NCBI GenBank assembly: GCA_031289625.1
Contig: JAITPB010000005.1
Coordinates: 1 to 20,254 of the forward strand
Origin: Clostridiales bacterium
GTDB taxonomy: Bacteria; Bacillota; Clostridia; Lachnospirales; WQUN01
Length of the DNA: 20,254 nt
Direction: 5' to 3'
Part shown: piece after piece, positions 5,681-12,357 of the stretch
How the letters are laid out: every line of letters starts with the position of its first letter
How positions within the stretch are numbered: the first letter of the stretch is position 1
Translations under genes and position numbers: made by a program
Notes under the pieces: generated by a model
The model's input: only the letters and a program-made list of their open reading frames with translations
The model's database searches: none
Told to the model about the DNA's origin: nothing

Positions 5681-8074
5681 TTATTCGTCCAGTGCCTTTC
5701 GGTGAAATTCTTTCAGCCGTTTGAGAACTCTGCTGTGAACCGATTCCGCCGGATATCTTCCCTTATCGTTTTTTACGCCCGCTTCCGCTCCGGTCAGGAC
5801 GGCAATGCCATCCTCAATACTTTCAATAGAATAAATGTGAAACAGCCCCTGTTCGACCGCCTCGATCACGTTGTCGCGCAGCATCAGATCCGCCACATTT
5901 TGTCTGGGGATGATCACGCCCTGCGCGCCGGTCAGGCCCCTTTTGGCGCAGAGATCAAAAAATCCTTCGACTTTATAAGTCACCCCGCCGATAGGCTGAA
6001 TTTCTCCGCGCTGGTTGATGGAACCGGTGACGGCGACGCCTTGAAAAATGGGCAGCCCGGCTAAACTGGAAAGTACGGCGTACAGCTCGGCGGAGGAAGC
6101 GCTGTCTCCGTCAATGCCGCTGTAATTCTGCTCGAAGCAAACCCGGCAGGAAAGCGATAAGGGAAACTCCTGTGCATACGTCTGGCCTAAATATCCAATC
6201 AGCACCTGTACGCCTTTGTCGTGAATACTGCCGGACATTTCCGCTTCTTTTTCAATATTGACAACGCCGGCTTTGCCCACATAAGTTGTGGCGGTAATGC
6301 GGCTGGGCTTGGCAAACAGGTAATCTTCCATATCCAGGACGGCCAGGCCGTTGATCTGGCCGATTTTAGAACCGTCTGTATCAATCAGTATACTGCCTTC
6401 CGCAATCATTTCCGAAAGTTTTTCCTCCAGCATGTTCAGCCGGAATTCCCTCTGCCCGATAGCTTTACGCACATGCGCCTCCAGAATGAGCGGCGCATCT
6501 TCCATCCGCGCCCAGGCCGCCGCTTCCGCCAGAATTTCTGTGATCTTGTTAAAGTTGGCGCTGAGTTTGTTCTGGCGTTCCGCCATCCGGGCGGAAGCCT
6601 CAATGATCTTCGCCGCCGCGGCTTTGTGAAATGGCGGGGTTTTTTCACTTTGAACAAAGTTCTGCATAAACCGGCAGACCTGATAAATGTTTTCTGCATC
6701 CATCTTCATTTCGTCGTCAAAGTCCGCGCGAATTTTAAACAGTTTTGGAAAGTCCTCGTCATATGTGTACATTAAGTCATACAGGCCGCCTTCACCCACC
6801 AGCAACACCTTGACATTCACTTTCAGCGGCTGGGGTTTGATGCCCGATACCGCTACGCCCGTGGTGTATTCGCGCATGGGTTCCGTGACAATCTCGCCGG
6901 TCAGCAATACGCGGCGGAGGGTTTCCCAGGAATGGAAATTGGTCAGCACATCATGTGCTTTTAAAATGAGATAGCCCCCATTGGCTTTGTGCAGAAGGCC
7001 AGGCTTGATTTTCATAAAATCGGTGGAAAAATTGCCAAATTCATTGTCATATTCTATCTCCCCTACCAGGTTCGTATAGGTAGGGTTAAAATTGACCACG
7101 ACAGGCGCGCCGGTCTGACTGGCGTTGTCCGTTATAAGGTTGATTTTATATTTTGAAAACAGATCCTCCGCATTTTTTTTGCTGTACCAGGGCAGATACG
7201 ATTGAATGTTTTCCTCGTCCTCCCCTTCCTCCATAATGAAATCCTCAATATGATCGAGGATATCTTCTTTCACAGCCAGCAAATACTGTATCACCTGCGG
7301 GTTGTCCTCATATTCATTTAAAATGGCGTTGATATGCCGTCCCACCGCAAAAAGTCCGACGGCGTACTCCGCTTCCTCTACGTCTTTGCGCGTCTGCCTT
7401 TCAAATTCCTTGATCTGCCGCATGGCTTCCGAGGCTTTTTTTTGAATGTTTTCAGAATCTGCGGAGATCTCGTCTTTTTGTTCCTGTGTCAGCGCGTCGT
7501 ACTGCTCTTCACTGATCACTTCCCCCTCCACAATAGGCATGAAATATATCCCGCTGTTGGTGTTTTTTACGCCAAAATTCTGCTTGCGGGCTTCTTCTGT
7601 CATGGATTTGATGACTTGATCGCGCTGTTCCTGATAAATCTTCACGATGTCTGATTTCTGCGTTTCAAAGTCCTTGCTGGAAAACAGTTTGGGCAATTCA
7701 TTCAGCAGACGGTTGATGAGTTCATCCATTTGATCTCGGAGCAGCCGGCCCAATCCTGCGGACAGCGTTAAGACGCTCGGACACTTGGGATTCTCAAAAT
7801 TATACACATAACAGAGATCCGGCGGCGTGGGTTCCAAGGCCGCTTTTTCCTCCGCAAAAGATTTGGCGAAGGTAGAACGTCCTGTCCCAGGATCGCCGCA
7901 AACATAAATATTATAACCCTTTGTCTTGATATTGAGGCCGAATTGTAAAGCTGCCGCCGCCCGATTCTGCCCAATGATGCCAGGGGCTGTATCAAGCTCC
8001 GCGGTGGTTTCAAAACCCAAAGTCTGTGGATTTATCGCTTTTTTTAATTCTGTGTAATCCAATTCCCTGGTCAT
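5681..8074 (-). CDS. Lon-like ATP-dependent protease (AAA_32 / Lon_C type)
   Basis: The product has 797 residues. It has an N-terminal nucleotide-binding segment with Walker A GDPGTGRST (60-68), a long charged helical insertion (about 110-300), the AAA core and lid, and a C-terminal Lon protease domain. The protease dyad is visible: Ser658 in GIDGDSASSAE and Lys701 in GGVTYKVEGF, 43 residues apart as in classical Lon. The usual Walker A lysine is arginine here (TGRS), which may be a trait of this subfamily. It lacks the N-terminal substrate domain of housekeeping Lon and is closer to the LonC-like COG1067 group; its substrates are unknown. The ATG follows GAGGTG by a few bases and lies 17 bp after the rimI stop, so it is probably the last or second-last gene of the argF-tsaE-tsaB-rimI run. 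Confidence 0.9.
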   Translation of the reverse strand: MTRELDYTELKKAINPQTLGFETTAELDTAPGIIGQNRAAAALQFGLNIKTKGYNIYVCGDPGTGRSTFAKSFAEEKAALEPTPPDLCYVYNFENPKCPSVLTLSAGLGRLLRDQMDELINRLLNELPKLFSSKDFETQKSDIVKIYQEQRDQVIKSMTEEARKQNFGVKNTNSGIYFMPIVEGEVISEEQYDALTQEQKDEISADSENIQKKASEAMRQIKEFERQTRKDVEEAEYAVGLFAVGRHINAILNEYEDNPQVIQYLLAVKEDILDHIEDFIMEEGEDEENIQSYLPWYSKKNAEDLFSKYKINLITDNASQTGAPVVVNFNPTYTNLVGEIEYDNEFGNFSTDFMKIKPGLLHKANGGYLILKAHDVLTNFHSWETLRRVLLTGEIVTEPMREYTTGVAVSGIKPQPLKVNVKVLLVGEGGLYDLMYTYDEDFPKLFKIRADFDDEMKMDAENIYQVCRFMQNFVQSEKTPPFHKAAAAKIIEASARMAERQNKLSANFNKITEILAEAAAWARMEDAPLILEAHVRKAIGQREFRLNMLEEKLSEMIAEGSILIDTDGSKIGQINGLAVLDMEDYLFAKPSRITATTYVGKAGVVNIEKEAEMSGSIHDKGVQVLIGYLGQTYAQEFPLSLSCRVCFEQNYSGIDGDSASSAELYAVLSSLAGLPIFQGVAVTGSINQRGEIQPIGGVTYKVEGFFDLCAKRGLTGAQGVIIPRQNVADLMLRDNVIEAVEQGLFHIYSIESIEDGIAVLTGAEAGVKNDKGRYPAESVHSRVLKRLKEFHRKALDE

Positions 8075-8091
8075 GTCTTCACCTCAATACG

Positions 8092-8532
8092 CTATAGATA
8101 TTTCCACATAATAATGGCGTCCTCTCCCGTATCGGCATAATAATTTTTACGGAATCCCTCTATTTTAAAGCCATGCTTGTAATATAGCCTTTGCGCCGCG
8201 CTGTTAAACATCCGCACTTCCAAAGTCAAGCCCATAATGTTTTTTTCTCGCGCGGTATCTTCCAGCGCGCTCAGCAGGAGATCTCCGACTCCCTGCCGGC
8301 GGTTGGCGGGTTTGACGGCCACGTTGGTAACATGCCCTTCGTTTACCACATGCCACATGCCCGCGTAGCCCAATATTTCGCTGTTATCCGCTGCCACAAA
8401 ATAAAGCGCCAGCTTGTTTTCGCGCAGTTCCTTCTCAAAATCATGTCTCGTCCAAGGGATGGAAAAAGAATCCGTTTCAATTTGCGTGACCTGTTCGATA
8501 TGCTTCCATTTCATAGGAAGAATTTTAACCAT
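8092..8532 (-). CDS. rimI: Ribosomal protein S18-alanine N-acetyltransferase RimI
   Basis: The product is a GNAT-fold acetyltransferase of 146 residues. RimI acetylates the N-terminal alanine of ribosomal protein S18, and possibly other proteins, using acetyl-CoA. The acetyl-CoA loop is RRQGVG (78-83), preceded by the strand HVTNVAVKP (67-75). The family signature LEVRMFNSAAQRLYYKHGF (104-122) is complete, followed by YYADTGEDAIIM. The ATG at 8530-8532 follows AGGG by 7 nt and overlaps the tsaB stop by 8 bp, indicating translational coupling. Residues before this ATG in the longer open frame come from tsaB sequence and do not match GNAT proteins. Clustering of tsaE, tsaB and rimI is common in Firmicutes, which supports the assignment. 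Confidence 0.92.
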   Translation of the reverse strand: MVKILPMKWKHIEQVTQIETDSFSIPWTRHDFEKELRENKLALYFVAADNSEILGYAGMWHVVNEGHVTNVAVKPANRRQGVGDLLLSALEDTAREKNIMGLTLEVRMFNSAAQRLYYKHGFKIEGFRKNYYADTGEDAIIMWKYL

Positions 8533-9238
8533 GCGCCGCCCTTTCCCGCTCCGCCTGCGATTGGCGCAAGTAAAACAGCGTGAAGTGTTCACTGCGTACG
8601 GTTCGTCCTTCTTTGGCCAAACGCAGCCCCAGGCTGCCGACGGAGGCCGCCCGCTGCCAGTTCAGGTGTGCTGGGGCAAATGCAAAGCGGCAGTTATCCG
8701 CCTTTCGAATGACATCTTGATAAACGGGAACGCCATCCCCCAGAAAAATTACACTGCGCTTATAAGCCGCCGCCCGCTGTATGATTTCGGCAATATCCGC
8801 CGCCCAATATTCTGTCAGGCGCGTCAAACCAAAACCGTCCAGATCGCCCGTCCGCCATTGGTAGAAAGCGGCGTACACTTGGGATCTTCTGGCGTCCATA
8901 ATCGGTGCGATCAAAGAATCGGTGTTAAAAATATTATATGCCAAGGCATCGAGAGTAGGAACCGGCGCAATGGGGATATCAGCCGCGTACGCCAGCGCTT
9001 TGGCCGTAGCCGCGCCTATGCGGAGACCGGTAAAAGAGCCTGGGCCCGAAGCGCACCCGATCAGGTCTATTTGACTTATGTCCATGTCCAGCATCGTCAG
9101 CAGCTGATCGATCATAGGCATGAGGGTTCGCGCGTGTTTTTGGAAATTCTGCACATGAAATTCGCCAATGACTCGATTTTCTTCCACCACGCTCACGGAA
9201 GCGGGCAGACCTGACGTGTCAATCGCCAATATTTTCAA
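8525..9238 (-). CDS. tsaB: tRNA t6A biosynthesis protein TsaB (YeaZ)
   Basis: TsaB is the catalytically inactive ASKHA-fold partner that holds TsaD in the complex forming N6-threonylcarbamoyladenosine at position 37 of ANN-decoding tRNAs. The product has 237 residues. Typical features are the start KILAIDTSG, the signature ASGPGSFTGLRIG, PTLDALAYN and PIMDARRSQVYAAFY. The start is taken as TTG (9236-9238) because conserved sequence begins there, GGAGG lies 9 nt upstream, and TTGA makes a 4-base stop/start overlap with tsaE. Longer starts in this frame run through tsaE and give no family resemblance. tsaD is not in the window. Confidence 0.93.
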   Translation of the reverse strand: MKILAIDTSGLPASVSVVEENRVIGEFHVQNFQKHARTLMPMIDQLLTMLDMDISQIDLIGCASGPGSFTGLRIGAATAKALAYAADIPIAPVPTLDALAYNIFNTDSLIAPIMDARRSQVYAAFYQWRTGDLDGFGLTRLTEYWAADIAEIIQRAAAYKRSVIFLGDGVPVYQDVIRKADNCRFAFAPAHLNWQRAASVGSLGLRLAKEGRTVRSEHFTLFYLRQSQAERERAAHG

Positions 9239-9690
9239 AATGTTTCGCCTCCGGAAATGATCCGCCGGAAATCCTCCGGCTGGCTGAAGTCTTTCTCTAT
9301 CCGTATCCAAACGGCGCCCGGCGGGATGATTTCCTGGATGCGCTCCGCCCATTCAATCAGGCAGACGCCGCCGCCGTAAAAATATTCTTCATAGCCGGTG
9401 TCGTCCATGGCCTCCAGCCGTTCGATCCGGTACGCGTCAAAATGGTAAAAGGGAAGACGCTGGGCAGACGCTTCATACGCATTGACAATGGTAAATGTTG
9501 GACTCGTGATTTCCGCGCGCACCCCCAGCCCCTTGCCAAATCCTTTGGCAAAAACCGTCTTGCCGCAGCCCAATTCACCCGATAAGCAATAGATATCGCC
9601 CGTGGCCGCGCCCGCGGCCATTTCTTCCGCGATAGAGCATGTTTGATCCCGTGACAGGCTGATATATTCTGAACGCTTATTCATCTTCAT
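9235..9690 (-). CDS. tsaE: tRNA t6A biosynthesis ATPase TsaE (YjeE)
   Basis: TsaE is the small P-loop ATPase that recycles the TsaB-TsaD complex during t6A synthesis. The product has 151 residues, normal for the family. Walker A is GELGCGKT (38-45), followed by the family blocks ITSPTFTIVNAY, FYHFDAYRI and VCLIEWAERI. Two in-frame ATGs sit close together (9690 and 9684); the first was kept, with AAAGG just upstream and AAGGTG slightly further. It lies 79 bp downstream of argF and overlaps tsaB by 4 bp. Confidence 0.94.
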   Translation of the reverse strand: MKMNKRSEYISLSRDQTCSIAEEMAAGAATGDIYCLSGELGCGKTVFAKGFGKGLGVRAEITSPTFTIVNAYEASAQRLPFYHFDAYRIERLEAMDDTGYEEYFYGGGVCLIEWAERIQEIIPPGAVWIRIEKDFSQPEDFRRIISGGETF

Positions 9691-9707
9691 TCGGCCTTTT
9701 CACCTTT

Positions 9708-9773
9708 TCAGCAGGAGCCGCGGCTTGTCCTGCGGATCTCATAAATCTTGCGCACGATCAGCGCCTCCGTCAT
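9708..9773 (-). CDS. Possible 21-codon reading frame coupled to the argF stop
   Basis: The ATG (9771-9773) overlaps the argF TGA as ATGA, and the frame runs to a TGA at 9708-9710, only 17 bp before tsaE. The peptide would be MTEALIVRKI plus YEIRRTSRGSC. No ribosome binding site is seen, so translation would have to come from termination-reinitiation. A GC-rich inverted repeat (GCAGGA 9711-9716, TCCTGC 9728-9733) lies at its end without a T-run. It may only be a spacer that passes ribosomes on to tsaE. Confidence 0.2.
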   Translation of the reverse strand: MTEALIVRKIYEIRRTSRGSC

Positions 9774-10762
9774 CGTAACGTCGCAACCAGAACCGCTTTG
9801 ATCGTGTGCAGACGATTTTCGGCCTCGTCGAACACTACGCTGCGCGGCCCCCGAAATACCTCGTCCGTGACTTCCCGGATATCCAGGCCGGCCTCTTTTG
9901 CCTTTTGCGCCGTTGCGGTTTCCCAGTCGTGAAAGGCAGGTAAGCAATGCATAAAAATGCAGTCCGGCCCGCCGATTTGCTCTAACAGTTTTTGATCCAC
10001 GCGGTAAGGCGTTAGGACTTTTACCCTTTCTGCCATTTTTGATTCCTCGCCCATGCTGACCCACACATCTGTGTAGACGGCGTCAGCATCTCTCACAGCA
10101 GCTTCGACTGTGTCTGTAAAAGTCAGGGAACCGCCAGATTCCTCCGCCAGCCTCCGCCAGCCTGTAAGGGCTGCGGCGTCCGGATGCAGTTCTTTTGGGC
10201 CCAGCCCGACAAAATCCATCCCCAATTTCGCGCAAGCGATAGACCAGGCCAGCGATATGTTGTTGCGAGTATCCCCCACAAAAACCACTTTGGCCTTTTC
10301 CAGGGGCTTATGCAGCCGCTCTTCCATTGTCATGAGATCTGCGAGAATCTGCGTAGGATGATCCACGTCTGTCAGGCCGTTATAAACCGGCACGCCGGAA
10401 AAACGCGCCAGCGCCTCAACGGTGGCCTGGGCGTATCCCCTGTACTCAATACTGTCGTAATACCGGCCCAGTACGCGCGCCGTGTCTTCCAAAGATTCTT
10501 TTTTATTCATCTGTGAGCTGGACTGATCTAAAAATGTGACATGCGCGCCTTCGTCCAGCGCGGCTGTTTCAAAGGCGCAGCGCGTCCGTGTGGAGGGTTT
10601 TTCAAACAAGAGGACAATGTTCTTTCCTTCCAGCGTTTTGGAAGGAAGCCCGGCCCGTTTTTTGGCTTTCAGATCATGAGACAGATCCAGCAGATAACGG
10701 ATTTCGTCTCTGGTGAAATCCATGAGCGTCAAAAAACTCCGGCCTCGTAAATTGACAGGCAT
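9770..10762 (-). CDS. argF: Ornithine carbamoyltransferase
   Basis: The enzyme joins carbamoyl phosphate and ornithine to make citrulline, in arginine synthesis (ArgF) or, run backwards, in arginine breakdown (ArcB). The product has 330 residues. The carbamoyl phosphate loop STRTR is at 57-61, HPTQ at 135-138, the ornithine-binding DVWVSMGE around 232-239 with SMG at 236-238, and HCLPAFHD at 272-279 with the catalytic Cys273. Conservation of SMG and HCLP separates it from aspartate carbamoyltransferase. The ATG follows AAGGAGAG at good spacing. No other arg or arc gene is visible, so biosynthetic versus catabolic use is undecided. It is transcribed divergently from rpmB and heads the tsaE-tsaB-rimI-lon run. 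Confidence 0.93.
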   Translation of the reverse strand: MPVNLRGRSFLTLMDFTRDEIRYLLDLSHDLKAKKRAGLPSKTLEGKNIVLLFEKPSTRTRCAFETAALDEGAHVTFLDQSSSQMNKKESLEDTARVLGRYYDSIEYRGYAQATVEALARFSGVPVYNGLTDVDHPTQILADLMTMEERLHKPLEKAKVVFVGDTRNNISLAWSIACAKLGMDFVGLGPKELHPDAAALTGWRRLAEESGGSLTFTDTVEAAVRDADAVYTDVWVSMGEESKMAERVKVLTPYRVDQKLLEQIGGPDCIFMHCLPAFHDWETATAQKAKEAGLDIREVTDEVFRGPRSVVFDEAENRLHTIKAVLVATLR

Positions 10763-10813
10763 ATTCTCTCTCCTTTTGCCATGGTGAATAGATTCTAAAA
10801 TAAAACCGCTGTA

Positions 10814-10842
10814 ATAGTATCATTCCCCAAAAAAATTTGCAA
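10814..10842 (-). promoter_or_regulatory. Candidate promoter of argF
   Basis: On the minus strand, TTGCAA (10837-10842), a 17-bp spacer, then TACTAT (10814-10819). Each box matches consensus at 4 of 6 positions. The -35 box lies in the palindrome AATTTGCAAATT (10834-10845) and is shared with the rpmB promoter on the other strand. Confidence 0.5.
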
Positions 10843-10865
10843 ATTAAACCTGTGTGTGATATAGT
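10837..10865 (+). promoter_or_regulatory. Promoter of rpmB
   Basis: TTGCAA (10837-10842), a 17-bp spacer, then TATAGT (10860-10865). The predicted start near 10872 leaves a short leader before the AAGGAGA ribosome binding site at 10891-10897. Confidence 0.65.
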
Positions 10866-10904
10866 AATGCATTGCGGTACATTGCTTGCAAAGGAGATTT
10901 TATC

Positions 10905-11105
10905 ATGGCCAAATGCGACATTTGTCAAAAGTCTGTACGAACCGGACATCGAATCAGCATTACCCGCAGCCAGGTTTCCAGGCGGGCCAACAGAACGTGG
11001 AAGCCCAATGTCAAAAAGCTGCAAATCATAGACGGTAAAACGGTTAAAACCATCCACATTTGCACCAGATGTTTGCGCTCCAACAAAGTGCAAAGAGCGG
11101 TATAA
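10905..11105 (+). CDS. rpmB: 50S ribosomal protein L28
   Basis: The product has 66 residues. The ATG at 10905 follows AAGGAGA (10891-10897). L28 is a component of the large ribosomal subunit. The sequence starts MAKCDICQKS and keeps the zinc-ribbon cysteines Cys4, Cys7, Cys53 and Cys56, so this is the zinc-binding form rather than the cysteine-free paralogue seen in some bacteria. RRANRTWKPN (26-35) is the family core. As in Bacillus, it lies next to spoVM. Confidence 0.96.
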   Translation: MAKCDICQKSVRTGHRISITRSQVSRRANRTWKPNVKKLQIIDGKTVKTIHICTRCLRSNKVQRAV

Positions 11106-11109
11106 ACGA

Positions 11110-11169
11110 AAAAAGCCGGGCAAAAGGATTGATCCCTGAGATCCCCAATCCTTTTTTAACCCGGCTTTT
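11110..11169. terminator. Large bidirectional terminator between rpmB and spoVM
   Basis: AAAAGCCGGG (11111-11120) pairs with CCCGGCTTTT (11160-11169), and an inner stem forms from AAAAGGATTG (11122-11131) with CAATCCTTTT (11146-11155). Both ends carry A/T runs, so it can stop transcription of rpmB on the plus strand and of spoVM on the minus strand. Confidence 0.9.
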
Positions 11170-11171
11170 CG

Positions 11172-11243
11172 CTAGTGTATCCTTAGTAGTTTTTTAATGA
11201 TGATCCCAAGAAACCTTGGCAGTTTTATGACTTTTATTCGCAA
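11172..11243 (-). CDS. spoVM: Stage V sporulation protein SpoVM (23 residues)
   Basis: This very short gene starts with TTG (11241-11243), 6 nt after a strong GGGAGGTG ribosome binding site, and stops with TAG at 11172. The peptide contains IKLPRFLGIIIKKLL (6-20). Aligned without gaps to the remembered B. subtilis SpoVM, it shares Ile6, Lys7, Leu8, Pro9, Phe11, Leu12, Gly13, Ile15 and Leu20. SpoVM is an amphipathic helix made in the mother cell that settles on the convex forespore membrane and anchors the coat ATPase SpoIVA; Pro9 is important for this. Position beside rpmB matches Bacillus gene order. The preceding 47-residue gene ends 18 bp upstream, and both lie behind a sigma-E-like promoter. 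Confidence 0.92.
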   Translation of the reverse strand: MRIKVIKLPRFLGIIIKKLLRIH

Positions 11244-11261
11244 TAACTCCACCTCCCAGGA

Positions 11262-11405
11262 TCAGCACAGGAACAGATTCCAGACGCCGCCGGCCAACAG
11301 CAGCACCGCGATCAAACACGTCCATGACGGGACCATCAAAGCCAGGATCATACCCAGTCCCACAGAGAACGACACCAGCCCTAAAATTTTTCTTTTTAAG
11401 ACCAT
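11262..11405 (-). CDS. Small hydrophobic membrane protein (47 residues), co-transcribed with spoVM
   Basis: The frame runs from ATG (11403-11405) to TGA (11262-11264) and is preceded by AAGGGG about 8 nt upstream. The product has a basic N-terminus (MVLKRK) and two hydrophobic stretches, roughly residues 7-25 and 29-46, separated by VPSW. It resembles a hairpin of two membrane helices. I do not recognise a named family. Tight linkage to spoVM and a sigma-E-like promoter upstream suggest expression in the mother cell during sporulation, but this is inference from context. Confidence 0.75.
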   Translation of the reverse strand: MVLKRKILGLVSFSVGLGMILALMVPSWTCLIAVLLLAGGVWNLFLC

Positions 11406-11435
11406 AGAATAGCCCCTTTTATCATCTTATTGGAT

Positions 11436-11464
11436 ATTCTATGTACCGGCGGCTTAGAATGTGC
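11436..11464 (-). promoter_or_regulatory. Sigma-E-like promoter for the 47-residue gene and spoVM
   Basis: On the minus strand, GCACATT (11458-11464), a 14-bp spacer, then CATAGAAT (11436-11443). These compare with the sigma-E consensus KMATATT and CATACANT at 6 of 7 and 7 of 8 positions. Read as a sigma-K site, it also fits AC-N17-CATANNNTA. Transcription would begin about 20-25 nt before the 47-residue gene. spoVM is sigma-E dependent in B. subtilis, which agrees. Confidence 0.6.
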
Positions 11465-11470
11465 TTTTCC

Positions 11471-12277
11471 TTAAAAAAATAAACCCAGGGCGAACCGATC
11501 CAACAGGATCAGAAACGCGAGTGCGAAAACATAATAAGCGAAAACCCGTAATTTTGCTTTTTGAATCAGCGTCAGCATGAACCGAATGGAAAGATAGCCT
11601 GACAAAGCGGCGGCGGTAAACCCAAACAACAGCGGCAGCGCGCCCATGCTGCTCATTACGCCTGACAGTCCGCTTCCGGTCAATACATCTTTGAATGTAA
11701 ACACCGCCGCGCCTAAAATGGCAGGAATGGACAGCAGAAAAGAAAACCGCGCCGCCGCCCGCCTGTCCAACCCTCTGGCCAGCGCGCCCGTGATGGTGCA
11801 GCCTGAACGCGAAATGCCTGGCGGAATCGCAATTGCCTGCAGACAGCCAATGCAGATGGCGTCCATCCAGCCGATGTCCTCATCTTGTTTTTGGCCGGAA
11901 TGAAAGCTGTCTGAATAAAACAGGAGTAAACCGGTTATGATAAAACTGATTGCCAAAAAAAGACTGCCAGCAAACAGGGCCTCAATTTGATGCTGAAAGC
12001 ACAGCGCCGCGATCACAGCCGGCACGGTCGCGACAATCAGCAGAGCCGTCATTTTTTGCAGCGGCCTTCGCAGAATCTCCGCGATCTCCGCCCAAAACGC
12101 CACAAAGACCGCTGTGAGCGATCCGAGATGTAATACAATGTCAAAAGCCATCATATTTTCCTCGAGCCCAAAAATCTTCTGCAGGAGTACCAAATGACCG
12201 GAACTGCTGATGGGCAGAAATTCCGCGAAGCCCTGAACAACGCCGAGGATCACCGCTTTAAAAACATCCAAACTCAT
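11471..12277 (-). CDS. uppP: Undecaprenyl-diphosphate phosphatase UppP (BacA)
   Basis: This integral membrane enzyme removes a phosphate from undecaprenyl diphosphate, recycling the lipid carrier for peptidoglycan; overexpression of the family gives bacitracin resistance. The product has 268 residues, normal length, with about eight hydrophobic segments. Signature one is GVVQGFAEFLPISSSGH near the N-terminus, and signature two is IPPGISRSGCTITGA in the middle, carrying the essential Arg and Ser. The start is the ATG at 12275-12277 with AGGGGAG just upstream, giving the usual MSLDVFKAVILG beginning. The longer open frame adds 39 unlikely residues covering the promoter. Confidence 0.95.
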   Translation of the reverse strand: MSLDVFKAVILGVVQGFAEFLPISSSGHLVLLQKIFGLEENMMAFDIVLHLGSLTAVFVAFWAEIAEILRRPLQKMTALLIVATVPAVIAALCFQHQIEALFAGSLFLAISFIITGLLLFYSDSFHSGQKQDEDIGWMDAICIGCLQAIAIPPGISRSGCTITGALARGLDRRAAARFSFLLSIPAILGAAVFTFKDVLTGSGLSGVMSSMGALPLLFGFTAAALSGYLSIRFMLTLIQKAKLRVFAYYVFALAFLILLDRFALGLFF

Positions 12278-12299
12278 CTCTCCCCTGTATTTTGTTTGC

Positions 12300-12328
12300 A
12301 TTATAGTATACTCGCATTGATATTGCAA
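12300..12328 (-). promoter_or_regulatory. Promoter of uppP
   Basis: On the minus strand, TTGCAA (12323-12328), a 17-bp spacer, then a perfect TATAAT (12300-12305). The short leader ends at the uppP ribosome binding site. The same intergenic region must also serve the divergent helicase gene, for which I see no equally clear promoter. Confidence 0.7.
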
Positions 12329-12357
12329 TAGAATTTGCTTCACGAAAGGATTTTCGC

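Noticed and set aside
5494..5724. 76-codon plus-strand frame at the end of cbiZ
   Set aside because: It overlaps the ends of cbiZ and of the lon-like gene, has no ribosome site, and its translation looks random; the minus-strand 55-residue frame is the better candidate.
8414..9214. 266-codon plus-strand frame over tsaB and rimI
   Set aside because: It is antisense to two confidently identified genes and has no domain or ribosome site.
9711..9733. GC-rich inverted repeat between argF and tsaE as a terminator
   Set aside because: The stem is only six pairs and is followed by TGAAAAGG on the minus strand, with no T-run; tsaE is probably co-transcribed with argF.
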